NCBI GenBank assembly: GCA_002789955.1
Contig: PFUG01000425.1
Span: 1 to 33,364 of the forward strand
Length of the DNA stretch: 33,364 nt
Source: Deltaproteobacteria bacterium CG_4_9_14_3_um_filter_63_12
GTDB taxonomy: Bacteria; Myxococcota_A; Bradymonadia; UBA4248; UM-FILTER-63-12
Direction: 5' to 3'
Under the pieces are notes generated by a model, which was not told where the DNA came from, did no database searches, and was given only the letters and a program-made list of their open reading frames with translations. The position numbers were made by a program, and so were the translations under genes. This document shows, in pieces, positions 1-7,429 of this stretch. The number at the start of each line of letters is the position of its first letter. Position 1 is the stretch's first letter.

Positions 1-2449
1 TCTCGTCGTTCTCGTATTGGGTCTCGTACGCCAGGGACCCGTCTCTGCGCCACTCCATGAAGGGGCCGAATTTGCGCCCGTCTGGGCGTCGGCAACTTCG
101 ACGCTCGCGCCAATCGTCGACCCCCTGCTCGAGAACTACGCTCGACCCCAACGGACACGGAAAACTCGAAACCTCGCCCCAGGCCAAGGCTCCCCGCAGG
201 TCCTCGCACTCTACCAGGCCCTGGGCAGCGGCAGCGTCGCAGCGGCGGGTGAGCTGTCCGGACTCGTCCCACCATTGCTCGCGCCCAGTCGCGGCGCCAT
301 CCAGCGTCTCCACTTCGTAGCGCGGCCCGCCGTTGTCGAAGAAGTATCGCGTCATGAGGCGATGGGGGGCAGCGGGTTCGAAGGTTGGCGGCACAGGTGG
401 AATGATGAAGACGACCTCGCGCTGGTCTAGGGGGGAGCCGTCTCCGTAGGCCACGAGCTGGCCCCGTAAGACCTGGATTTCGTCGTTGCCGGGGACGCTG
501 AGATTCTTGGCCGGCGTGAGCGACCAGCACACCGCGGTGCCGGCGGCGACGCCGATGAACGCGTCGTCCCGACCGTCACCATTGGAGTCCGAGCTGGCCG
601 CAGGTCGTGCACACCCCGCGGTCTGCCGGTCCACCTCCAACGTTTGCACCAGTGTGTTCAAGTCGACACGCTGACCCTTGGCTTCGACGGCATCTTCCGA
701 GTGCGTGTGCCCCGCGAACGCGATTGGGGCGCCATCGATCTGCTTCATGTCCACGTCGAGCCGCAGCGGCACCCCGCGGATGATCGCCTTGATGGCGTCG
801 GCGGTGCTGCGGACGACTCGGTCGTTGAGAGCCTCATAGACAAACACTCGTCCGTCCACATCGGTGCTGCCCGAGGCCTGACCAATATTGGTCGGGACGC
901 TGCGAGGGGTGCTGACCTCCAAGAGAGGTCGGTCGATACCGGCCTCCCGGACCCAGACGTTGTAGGCCTCTTGGGGGAAATTGTCGCAATCCGGGGCGCG
1001 ATAGTCGCAGCGATCGTTGCCATAGAGGCCAATGAACTTGATGCCCATGTTAGCCAACTCTCGTCCGGCGGTCTCAGCGTCGAATTCCGCGCAGCGCCCC
1101 ATCCCGAAGAACATGGTGGGGAAGCTGCTGGTGCCGATGGTCCCTTTCGCTCCGGCGACCGGATCGGCGCACTGATTGTCCGCGTCGCTGATCTGGATGT
1201 AGACGCGCACGGCCTCGCTGCGATAGCCGACACACCCGAGCCCATGGTCTGTGCAGCCCTTGTTCTCGTTGATGCAATGGTCTCCGTCGGCGACACAGGC
1301 CGGGACCTGGTAAGGTGCCTCGGCCCAGGGCCCATCGAGTGGCCCATCTGGGCCCAGCGAGCGCGCTGGCACGCCCTCCTCGGGGATCCGGTCGGCCGTC
1401 AGCGTGGCGTCCGGCTGCAAACTGAGGTGATTGACGAATGAGTCCAGGTTTCCGAAGGTGCCGACCCCAGTCCAAATGTCTGGGACGCAGCCGTTGGCGA
1501 CCGGATCAGTGACGCACAACCCTCTGGGGCCGCATGCGTAACCAACCGAGCAATCCTGATCTCGCGCACAGTGCGTGCGCTGTGCATCAACGGGGCAACG
1601 CAGCTTGTCGATGATGCTGGGCAAACCGCTTGCGACGTTGCGCATCGCCGCAAACTCCTCGTTCATGCTCGAGCTCTCGTCAAAGCCAAAGTACACGTCG
1701 AGCAGCTGCACCGCGGTGGTGAAAATCGCGCTGCGGCGCGCCGGAAAGGGCTCGCTGTCGTAGGGCACGACGAAGTAGAGCGGGTCATAAAGGGGCGTGA
1801 CCTCGACGACCAGAGGATTCGTGCCGGCCACGACCTCCACGATGTCGAGTTGCCCGTCCCCGTCGGTGTCGGCCTTGTGGGGCGAGGCCCCATAGCGGTC
1901 GACCTCATCCAAATCGAAGAGGCCGTCGTTGTCCGAATCCCAGACTACCGTGTTGGTGACGCCATCCCCGTCTGAATCACAGGTCTCATCCTCGCACTCC
2001 TTTTCGTCCGGCACCCCGTCGCTGTCCGAATCCAGGTCTCGGTAGTTGCGCAGCCCGTCACGGTCTGGGTCGGCGGCCCCCTCTTGCCTGTCGGACAGGC
2101 TGTCGCCGTCGCTGTCGGCGTCCCTGAAGTCCGGCGTCCCGTCGCCATCAGTGTCCATGGCCGCGGTGCGCAGGTCGAGGTCGCCGCTCTCGAGCACATC
2201 GGGCAAGAGATCGCCGTCGGAGTCCTCGTCGAGAAAGTCAGGCACGCCGTCGCTGTCTGTGTCTGTGCGTTCGCCCGAGCCTTCCTGGACGTTGGTCAGC
2301 CCGTCGTGATCCTCGTCCTCGAGAACTGCAGCGCTCTGGGGAATGCTATTTGGGCATGCGCTGGTCTGCTCTTCTGCGGCGACCTTCTCCTGGCTCGTAC
2401 AGCCTGGCGTTAACACGAGTGCAACAAAGATCACGAACGCAGTGCTCAC
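1..2449 (-). CDS. Secreted lipoprotein (partial; C-terminus runs off the left edge): lipobox, thrombospondin type-3-like Asp repeats, VWA-like domain, C-terminal MORN_2-like segments
   Basis: Not in the ORF track because it starts with GTG and is open at the edge. I translated the minus frame from GTG at 2449: VSTAFVIFVALVLTPGCTSQEK (lipobox LTPGC), then DTDSDGVPDFLDEDSDGDLLPD / DTDGDGTPDFRDADSDGDSLSD / DSDSDGVPDEKE / DSDGDGVTN / DSDNDGLFDLDE / DTDGDGQLDIVE, then LLDVYFGFDESSSMNEEF (MIDAS DxSxS) and VYIQISDADNQC, ending KFGPFMEWRRDGSLAYETQYENDE. The segments I translated codon by codon (1-430 and around 1664) are in the same frame; the rest was read less formally. Confidence 0.82.
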   Translation of the reverse strand, partial: MSTAFVIFVALVLTPGCTSQEKVAAEEQTSACPNSIPQSAAVLEDEDHDGLTNVQEGSGERTDTDSDGVPDFLDEDSDGDLLPDVLESGDLDLRTAAMDTDGDGTPDFRDADSDGDSLSDRQEGAADPDRDGLRNYRDLDSDSDGVPDEKECEDETCDSDGDGVTNTVVWDSDNDGLFDLDEVDRYGASPHKADTDGDGQLDIVEVVAGTNPLVVEVTPLYDPLYFVVPYDSEPFPARRSAIFTTAVQLLDVYFGFDESSSMNEEFAAMRNVASGLPSIIDKLRCPVDAQRTHCARDQDCSVGYACGPRGLCVTDPVANGCVPDIWTGVGTFGNLDSFVNHLSLQPDATLTADRIPEEGVPARSLGPDGPLDGPWAEAPYQVPACVADGDHCINENKGCTDHGLGCVGYRSEAVRVYIQISDADNQCADPVAGAKGTIGTSSFPTMFFGMGRCAEFDAETAGRELANMGIKFIGLYGNDRCDYRAPDCDNFPQEAYNVWVREAGIDRPLLEVSTPRSVPTNIGQASGSTDVDGRVFVYEALNDRVVRSTADAIKAIIRGVPLRLDVDMKQIDGAPIAFAGHTHSEDAVEAKGQRVDLNTLVQTLEVDRQTAGCARPAASSDSNGDGRDDAFIGVAAGTAVCWSLTPAKNLSVPGNDEIQVLRGQLVAYGDGSPLDQREVVFIIPPVPPTFEPAAPHRLMTRYFFDNGGPRYEVETLDGAATGREQWWDESGQLTRRCDAAAAQGLVECEDLRGALAWGEVSSFPCPLGSSVVLEQGVDDWRERRSCRRPDGRKFGPFMEWRRDGSLAYETQYENDE

Positions 2450-2952
2450 GAGCCCCCCCTGTACCGGGAAGCGAGCGAAATCCGATACACCTCGGCGTGT
2501 GCGGTGAGCTTTCTGACAAGTGTTCACAGTCAGCCTGGCCAGGAGGAAAGCGAAAGGACGGCGACCCGTCTTCGCTATTCAACTGCTCGACAATATAGGC
2601 CAGAAGAACCGTGGCGGCGATCGTCACGGGTCGCTTTGGGGTGGGGGCGCCGGCCCGGCTCCGTGGCATGCCCACAAGCCGACCGATCCCGTGAGCAGAT
2701 CGGCCTGTGCTGGCGGCCCTTGGACCAGTCCAACCCTACCAGTGCGATCTACTCGACCTCGCCTTCGTCCCTCGTGGAGCAAGTGGTCACGTCGCGATCG
2801 CGCGTAGGGACGTGAGAGGGCTCGCCTCGAGCCCACCTTTGTTCCGAGCAGCGCGCGGAAATCCGATCGCGTGCGACGCCGCCATCAGCCGCCGCTCCAT
2901 TCCGAGGAGGAACGACGGGGACGACACTTCGAGGGACAAGACTAAGATTGAA

Positions 2953-2974
2953 GGGTTGCGCCTCAACGCAACCC
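2953..2974 (-). terminator. Probable intrinsic terminator downstream of rpsU
   Basis: Perfect 8-bp stem GGGTTGCG-CCTCAA-CGCAACCC, followed on the minus strand by TTCAATCTTAGTCTT; about 33 nt past the rpsU stop. Confidence 0.6.
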
Positions 2975-3006
2975 TGCGGTCTACGGTTTTAGGTCGCCAG
3001 AGTCGG

Positions 3007-3249
3007 CTAGCCCATGAACCGCGAACGACGACGGGCTTCTTTTCTGCGTCGGCGGGCCGCTTCTTTCTGCTTGCGCTTGCGAACCACACTCGGCTTCGAG
3101 TAGTGCCGACGGCGCTTGAGCTCCTTCAACACACCTTCCCGAGCCATGTGCCGCTTGAGCTGATTGATTGCGCGATTGAGGTTCGAACCCTCGACGACAA
3201 CCTCGAGAGGTCCGAGCTCTCGTGACTTCGTATCAAATGCCATCTTCAA
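3007..3249 (-). CDS. rpsU: 30S ribosomal protein S21
   Basis: 80 aa: EVVVEGSNLNRAINQLKRHMAREGVLKELKRRRHYSKPSVVRKRKQKEAARRRRKEARRRSRFMG, the typical bS21 architecture with basic tail. ATG at 3243 is an alternative start. Confidence 0.93.
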   Translation of the reverse strand: MKMAFDTKSRELGPLEVVVEGSNLNRAINQLKRHMAREGVLKELKRRRHYSKPSVVRKRKQKEAARRRRKEARRRSRFMG

Positions 3250-3348
3250 AGACTCCTAAAGTTTTTCCGCTCTCTTTGGCTCAAGGGCCAACGACGTGGC
3301 GCGTTAAGGTAGTCTTCGAGGCTGCCCTTGTCAATTCCCATTTTGCTT

Positions 3349-4266
3349 TCACAAGAACCCGACGAACCCACTGCTCAACGAGAAATTGAAGATGAAGCCA
3401 TCCGTCATCCACAACCAGTTCGCGTTGATGTCGAACTCGAGGGCCGCACCGCCCCAATTGAGCAAAGCCCCTGTGGTGAGGCCCGGAGCCTGCAGATACT
3501 GTTGGTTGCCGGTGAGCTCGACGAGCGTATTCGATTGAAATCCCAGCAGTTGGTATTCCGGCTGAATGAAGACGAAGAGGTTGATGGCGTCCGAGGTCGG
3601 AATGAAGAACCGCGGAGCGATCGCAAAGCTGAAGAGCTGGACCCCGTGGTCGAAAGGCATCGAGGTGTCGTGGGTCGGAACGATCGTGGAGCCAAGCCTC
3701 ACCGCGACTCCCCAGTACCCTGATTGCAGCGTCTCCTGCGCGGTTAGACCTACGCCGGTCCCAGTCGATTGCCCGAGACTCCCGCCGACGAGCTCGAATG
3801 CGGAGACTCCCGCGCTGAACGTTGAACGTGTCCGGCGAAACCCTCTGGGCTCGGCATGCGCAGTGCCAACCAGAGTCGCGGTCAACAAACAGGCCGTCGC
3901 GCAAAACGTGACAATGGGGAAACCCCTGCGAGCACGGGGTCTTCGCTGGCCTGCGTGTCGGCTCAGAGCCAACAAGAATCCGAGCGCGAGTAACCACAGT
4001 GGCGAAGTGACCGTGCGGGCTCTTGGTGCGAGGTCGCAGCTCGTCTGATCGAGTCGGACCTTGTTCTCGCAGATCCCACGGTCGTTGCAGACTCGGCCGC
4101 TGCCGCAGACGGTATGTTGGAAACACTCGACGGCCTCGAACTTGAAGACCGCCTCCATGCTCGCCTCGCAGACTTGTCCAAAGCAACAGGGCATCTCTAC
4201 GTTTGTGGACGGAGGTCGGATCGAGCCCACAAGCCCTTTGGTAGGCAAGCACACAATTTCGGGCGC
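3349..4266 (-). CDS. Downstream part of a disrupted/fused reading frame: Cys-rich segment, TM plus Arg-rich tail, then signal-peptide-like stretch and outer-membrane beta-barrel-like domain
   Basis: Frame of ORF 3349..4344: VEMPCCFGQVCEASMEAVFKFEAVECFQHTVCGSGRVCNDRGICENKVRLD...TSPLWLLALGFLLALSRHAGQRRPRARRG, then FPIVTFCATACLLTATLVGTAHAEPRG and a C-terminal barrel-like ...FEFDINANWLWMTDGFIFNFSLSSGFVGFL-type pattern. An independent OMP gene could start at TTG 3975 or 3972. Confidence 0.55.
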   Translation of the reverse strand, partial: APEIVCLPTKGLVGSIRPPSTNVEMPCCFGQVCEASMEAVFKFEAVECFQHTVCGSGRVCNDRGICENKVRLDQTSCDLAPRARTVTSPLWLLALGFLLALSRHAGQRRPRARRGFPIVTFCATACLLTATLVGTAHAEPRGFRRTRSTFSAGVSAFELVGGSLGQSTGTGVGLTAQETLQSGYWGVAVRLGSTIVPTHDTSMPFDHGVQLFSFAIAPRFFIPTSDAINLFVFIQPEYQLLGFQSNTLVELTGNQQYLQAPGLTTGALLNWGGAALEFDINANWLWMTDGFIFNFSLSSGFVGFL

Positions 4267-5173
4267 AGAAGAAGCCTTCCGTCGGGTCGCTCGTGTCGCA
4301 CTCGCTGGTGCACGCAGCCGGATAGCTGCGACAATCCGGCTCACAGCGTGTTTCGACGAGGTTGCTGTCCACGAGCATGACGGCTTGGTTTTCGACTGAC
4401 CACGTCCAGGAGCACAGCCCAGTGGTGGCGGTGCACATCGAGCAGGGAATCAACACTGCATCGTTCTTGGGCGTCGTCTGCCCGCAGCGCTCGTACATGG
4501 CAAGGCAGGTGCCGACACAGGCCGCGGCAGCGGATGCGCATTGGTCTGTGCAACAGCTCGTTCGACACTCGCTGTCCGTGCAGTCCAAACACGTCGAGTC
4601 CACCGCGTCGACGCAATCCTGAGTGCAGCCCTCCAACCGTCCGCACCCCTCGACACAGACCGCAGGCGTGGTCGCACTGCCTGGGCACAAGACTTTGCGC
4701 GGCAAACAGCGGCTCGCCCCGCAGCACTGCAGAGAGAGATCGACGGAGTTGCCGAGCTGCAGCTCTAGGTCAGAGATCCTCCCCTCCGCAACCGCGCCAG
4801 CGTCGAGCTGCAGCACAGCCCAGCCGGCAGCGCGAACGATGCCATTCACCAAACTCTCTGCGTGAACGACGACCTCGACCGCCTCACCTTGTTCACTCGT
4901 GTTCGAGACTCGATAGTCCACTTCGTGTCGGGTGATGATGGGGTGATAGTAGGGCTCGACGAGCGAGGTCTCGGCGATGCCTTGGCTCGCTGACACGACC
5001 AGCACTTCGTCGAGCTGGCGAAAGTCCTGTTGCTCGCAGGTCGACCCCAGACCGCCGAAGACGACAACCAGGACAGCTAGGGCGAGCCCGACCCGCCTCA
5101 TTCGCTTCAGAGCCATCATGATTGCCTGGTGCAGGTTGCCCAGCGGATCACCGATTTTCGCACCGCGGAGCAA
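4262..5173 (-). CDS. Secreted Cys-rich protein, N-terminal part (frame apparently broken near 4261-4264)
   Basis: MMALKRMRRVGLALAVLVVVFGGLGSTCEQQDF signal-like N-terminus, then a Cys-rich region CVEGCGRLEGCTQDCVDAVDSTCLDCTDSECRTSCCTDQC. Past about 4262 this frame becomes Arg-rich out-of-frame sequence while the Cys-rich pattern resumes in the neighbouring frame. Confidence 0.6.
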
Positions 5174-5185
5174 TAGGACAATGGG

Positions 5186-6223
5186 CTACCTGAGCTTCCC
5201 GACCTTGGCGAGATACGCGCCTCGGTCCAGGACACCTTGCTCCAGGAGCAATTCCACAAGTTGGCGAACCAGGTTGATCTCCAGCTGCAGACTGGTCTCC
5301 AAGCGGTGAATCTGCTGACGGAGGACCAGGTTCTCTTTGTGCAGGTGGTCCAGGACCTGGTCATCTTGGAAGGCCGAAACCGAACTGCCCAGCGAGGTTT
5401 GCACCCCGTGCCCATCCTCGTCGTAGAGTCCACTGCTCTCGAGGTTGTCGCCGAAGACCCCGACGTTGCCGTCGGAATCCTGCAGCGACTCTGCACCGTG
5501 AAGATCCCCAAGCGCGTTGCTGACCGCTCGCGCCTCTCCGAAGAAGTTGCTCGTCGCGCGGCGATCGTCGCCAAACGTCCCAGACCGAGAGCCACCAGAA
5601 AGATCCTGTTCGAAGAACCGGTCGACAGCAGAAACTTGAGGTCGCGGCCGCCTTTTGTCCACGCCGCAGGTCGCCTCCCGACCTCCTACTTGTGAGTCGA
5701 AACCTGGCACCGCGGCCATGGTTGAGACCTCTGCGCTAGATGGCGCCACCCTCGCGCTGGCCTCGAGGGACGGGGAATACCCTAGCCCCACCCCTGGACA
5801 ATGCCTTCGAATGGCCTCTCGCAGGGCGTTTCGTGGCGCGACATAAGGCCGGATCGCCCGGCCGATTTTCGCCTGCAGGCTGTCGAGGACCGCCATCGCG
5901 GCGAATGGGTCCGAGATCGCGACGAGAAGGTCGCCGCTTGGGCGATCCAGCGAAAACGGGAGGAGCAAATGAGTTTGGCACACGTCGGTGGCGACGAGCG
6001 CCAGCGCTTCTGCCTTAGGCTTCACGCGGTTGATGTCCACGACTTTGTATTTGAACAGCGAGCCGAAACCTCGGGCGAGGTCAACCTCGTTGATCGCCCC
6101 GCCCTTCAACAGCAGGTCAACTAGGTCGCCACCAGTCTCTTTCTGCTTGGCGACGACCGCTCTCAACGTCGTGACGTCAACCAGACGTAGGCGCACGAGA
6201 TGATCCAAGAGCTTTCGATTCAT
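5186..6223 (-). CDS. MshEN/GspE-N-terminal domain protein without an ATPase, C-terminal coiled coil
   Basis: MNRKLLDHLVRLRLVDVTTLRAVVAKQKETGGDLVDLLLKGGAINEVDLARGFGSLFKYKVVDI...AEALALVATDVCQTHLLLPFSLDRPSGDLLVAISDPFAAMAVLDSLQAKIGRAIRPYVAPRNALREAI is the N-terminal GspE/PilB pattern. The C-terminus has a heptad-like LHKENLVLRQQIHRLETSLQLEINLVRQLVELLLEQG. No Walker motif. ORF extends to 6289; ATG 6223 preferred. Confidence 0.75.
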   Translation of the reverse strand: MNRKLLDHLVRLRLVDVTTLRAVVAKQKETGGDLVDLLLKGGAINEVDLARGFGSLFKYKVVDINRVKPKAEALALVATDVCQTHLLLPFSLDRPSGDLLVAISDPFAAMAVLDSLQAKIGRAIRPYVAPRNALREAIRRHCPGVGLGYSPSLEASARVAPSSAEVSTMAAVPGFDSQVGGREATCGVDKRRPRPQVSAVDRFFEQDLSGGSRSGTFGDDRRATSNFFGEARAVSNALGDLHGAESLQDSDGNVGVFGDNLESSGLYDEDGHGVQTSLGSSVSAFQDDQVLDHLHKENLVLRQQIHRLETSLQLEINLVRQLVELLLEQGVLDRGAYLAKVGKLR

Positions 6224-6450
6224 AGACGCTCTCTTGCCTTCACGAACCCACTCCTCACCGTCGCCACAATACAGTTCAAAGGTGTACAAACCAGCGTTTC
6301 TCGTGGACTATCGCACAGTCGTCTTTCAGTGGTCAAATCATTGTCACGCTAACAGACTGACCTCACTGACCGTCTCGAACCGACTGCCCCCTCTGTGTAG
6401 AGGGTGCCCCTATACAACGAACTCCTGACGCGGCTGCCAAGCACGAACTG

Positions 6451-7386
6451 ATGCAGACCTTCACAGACCCTTCGGAATTTCCCCGCCTCTCGAACACCTC
6501 TGCGACTATTGGTAACTTCGACGGTGTCCACCTCGGACATCAGAGGCTCCTCGATTCGCTGGCAGAGGTCTCGCAAAACACCAACAGCAGAAGCTGTGCC
6601 ATCACTTTCGAGCCGCACCCTCTGCAATTCTTCCACAAAGCCCCCGAGCGACCCTTTGTCTTGAGTTCGATTGCAGAGAAAGTTCGTCTCCTCGAGCAGC
6701 GCTCACTAGACTTCTTGCTGGTGCTCCCCTTCGAAAGGGTGGCAAGCCTGACCCCGGCTGAATTCGTCGAGCGCTACCTCATCAAAGCGCTCAACATCAG
6801 CTTCCTGCTCGTAGGCTATGACTTCTCGTTTGGTAGGGACCGAGCCGGCTCGTTTCAGCACCTTTTGGATGCAGGAAAGCAATTCGGCTTCGATGTGGAC
6901 CGGTTTCCGCCGGTTCTGCACGACAACGAACCCATTTCATCGAGCCGCATTCGCCAGCGGTTGTGGGATGGAGACGTCGCGGCCGCGGCGTTGCTCCTCA
7001 ACCGGCCTTATTCCCTCTCAGGAACGGTCATCCGGGGCGACGCCAGGGGGCGACAGCTCGGATTTCCAACCGCAAATGTGGCGGACGAACAAACGTTGCT
7101 GCCAAACGGCGTGTATTGCACCCAGCTGTCATGCAGGGGTCGCACGCACGCGGCAGTGACCAATATCGGCACCAGACCGACGTTCCATGGCGCGGCCCAA
7201 GTGAGGCTTGTCGAAACCCACGTGTTGGATGCTGGCCCAAACTTCAATCTCTATGGGCAATTGGTCGAAGTTCGGTTCCTGGAATACCTGCGCCGACAAG
7301 AGACCTTTGCCTCCGCCGAGGCGCTCGTCCAGCAGATCGGCCAAGACATCGACCGCTCCCGTCAATGGTTCGCGGCGCACACTTGA
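6451..7386 (+). CDS. ribF: Bifunctional riboflavin kinase/FAD synthetase
   Basis: TIGNFDGVHLGHQRLL, AITFEPHPLQFF, ISSSRIRQRLWDGD, GTVIRGDARGRQLGFPTANV, PNGVYCT, ATVTNIGTRPTF-like (AAVTNIGTRPTFHG): all signature RibF motifs. Confidence 0.96.
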   Translation: MQTFTDPSEFPRLSNTSATIGNFDGVHLGHQRLLDSLAEVSQNTNSRSCAITFEPHPLQFFHKAPERPFVLSSIAEKVRLLEQRSLDFLLVLPFERVASLTPAEFVERYLIKALNISFLLVGYDFSFGRDRAGSFQHLLDAGKQFGFDVDRFPPVLHDNEPISSSRIRQRLWDGDVAAAALLLNRPYSLSGTVIRGDARGRQLGFPTANVADEQTLLPNGVYCTQLSCRGRTHAAVTNIGTRPTFHGAAQVRLVETHVLDAGPNFNLYGQLVEVRFLEYLRRQETFASAEALVQQIGQDIDRSRQWFAAHT

Positions 7387-7429
7387 GGCGGACGGCACTA
7401 TACGAAGCCAGCCACCTTGCTATCGGGGC

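Noticed and set aside
1860-2300. Periodic sequence resembling a repeat array or CRISPR
   Set aside because: Periodicity is coding: thrombospondin-3-type DxDxDG repeats; no conserved direct repeats with unique spacers.
3281-4261. C-terminal half of the 630-aa ORF 3281..5173
   Set aside because: Arg-rich out-of-frame translation; the barrel-like coding frame is the neighbouring one (3349..4344).
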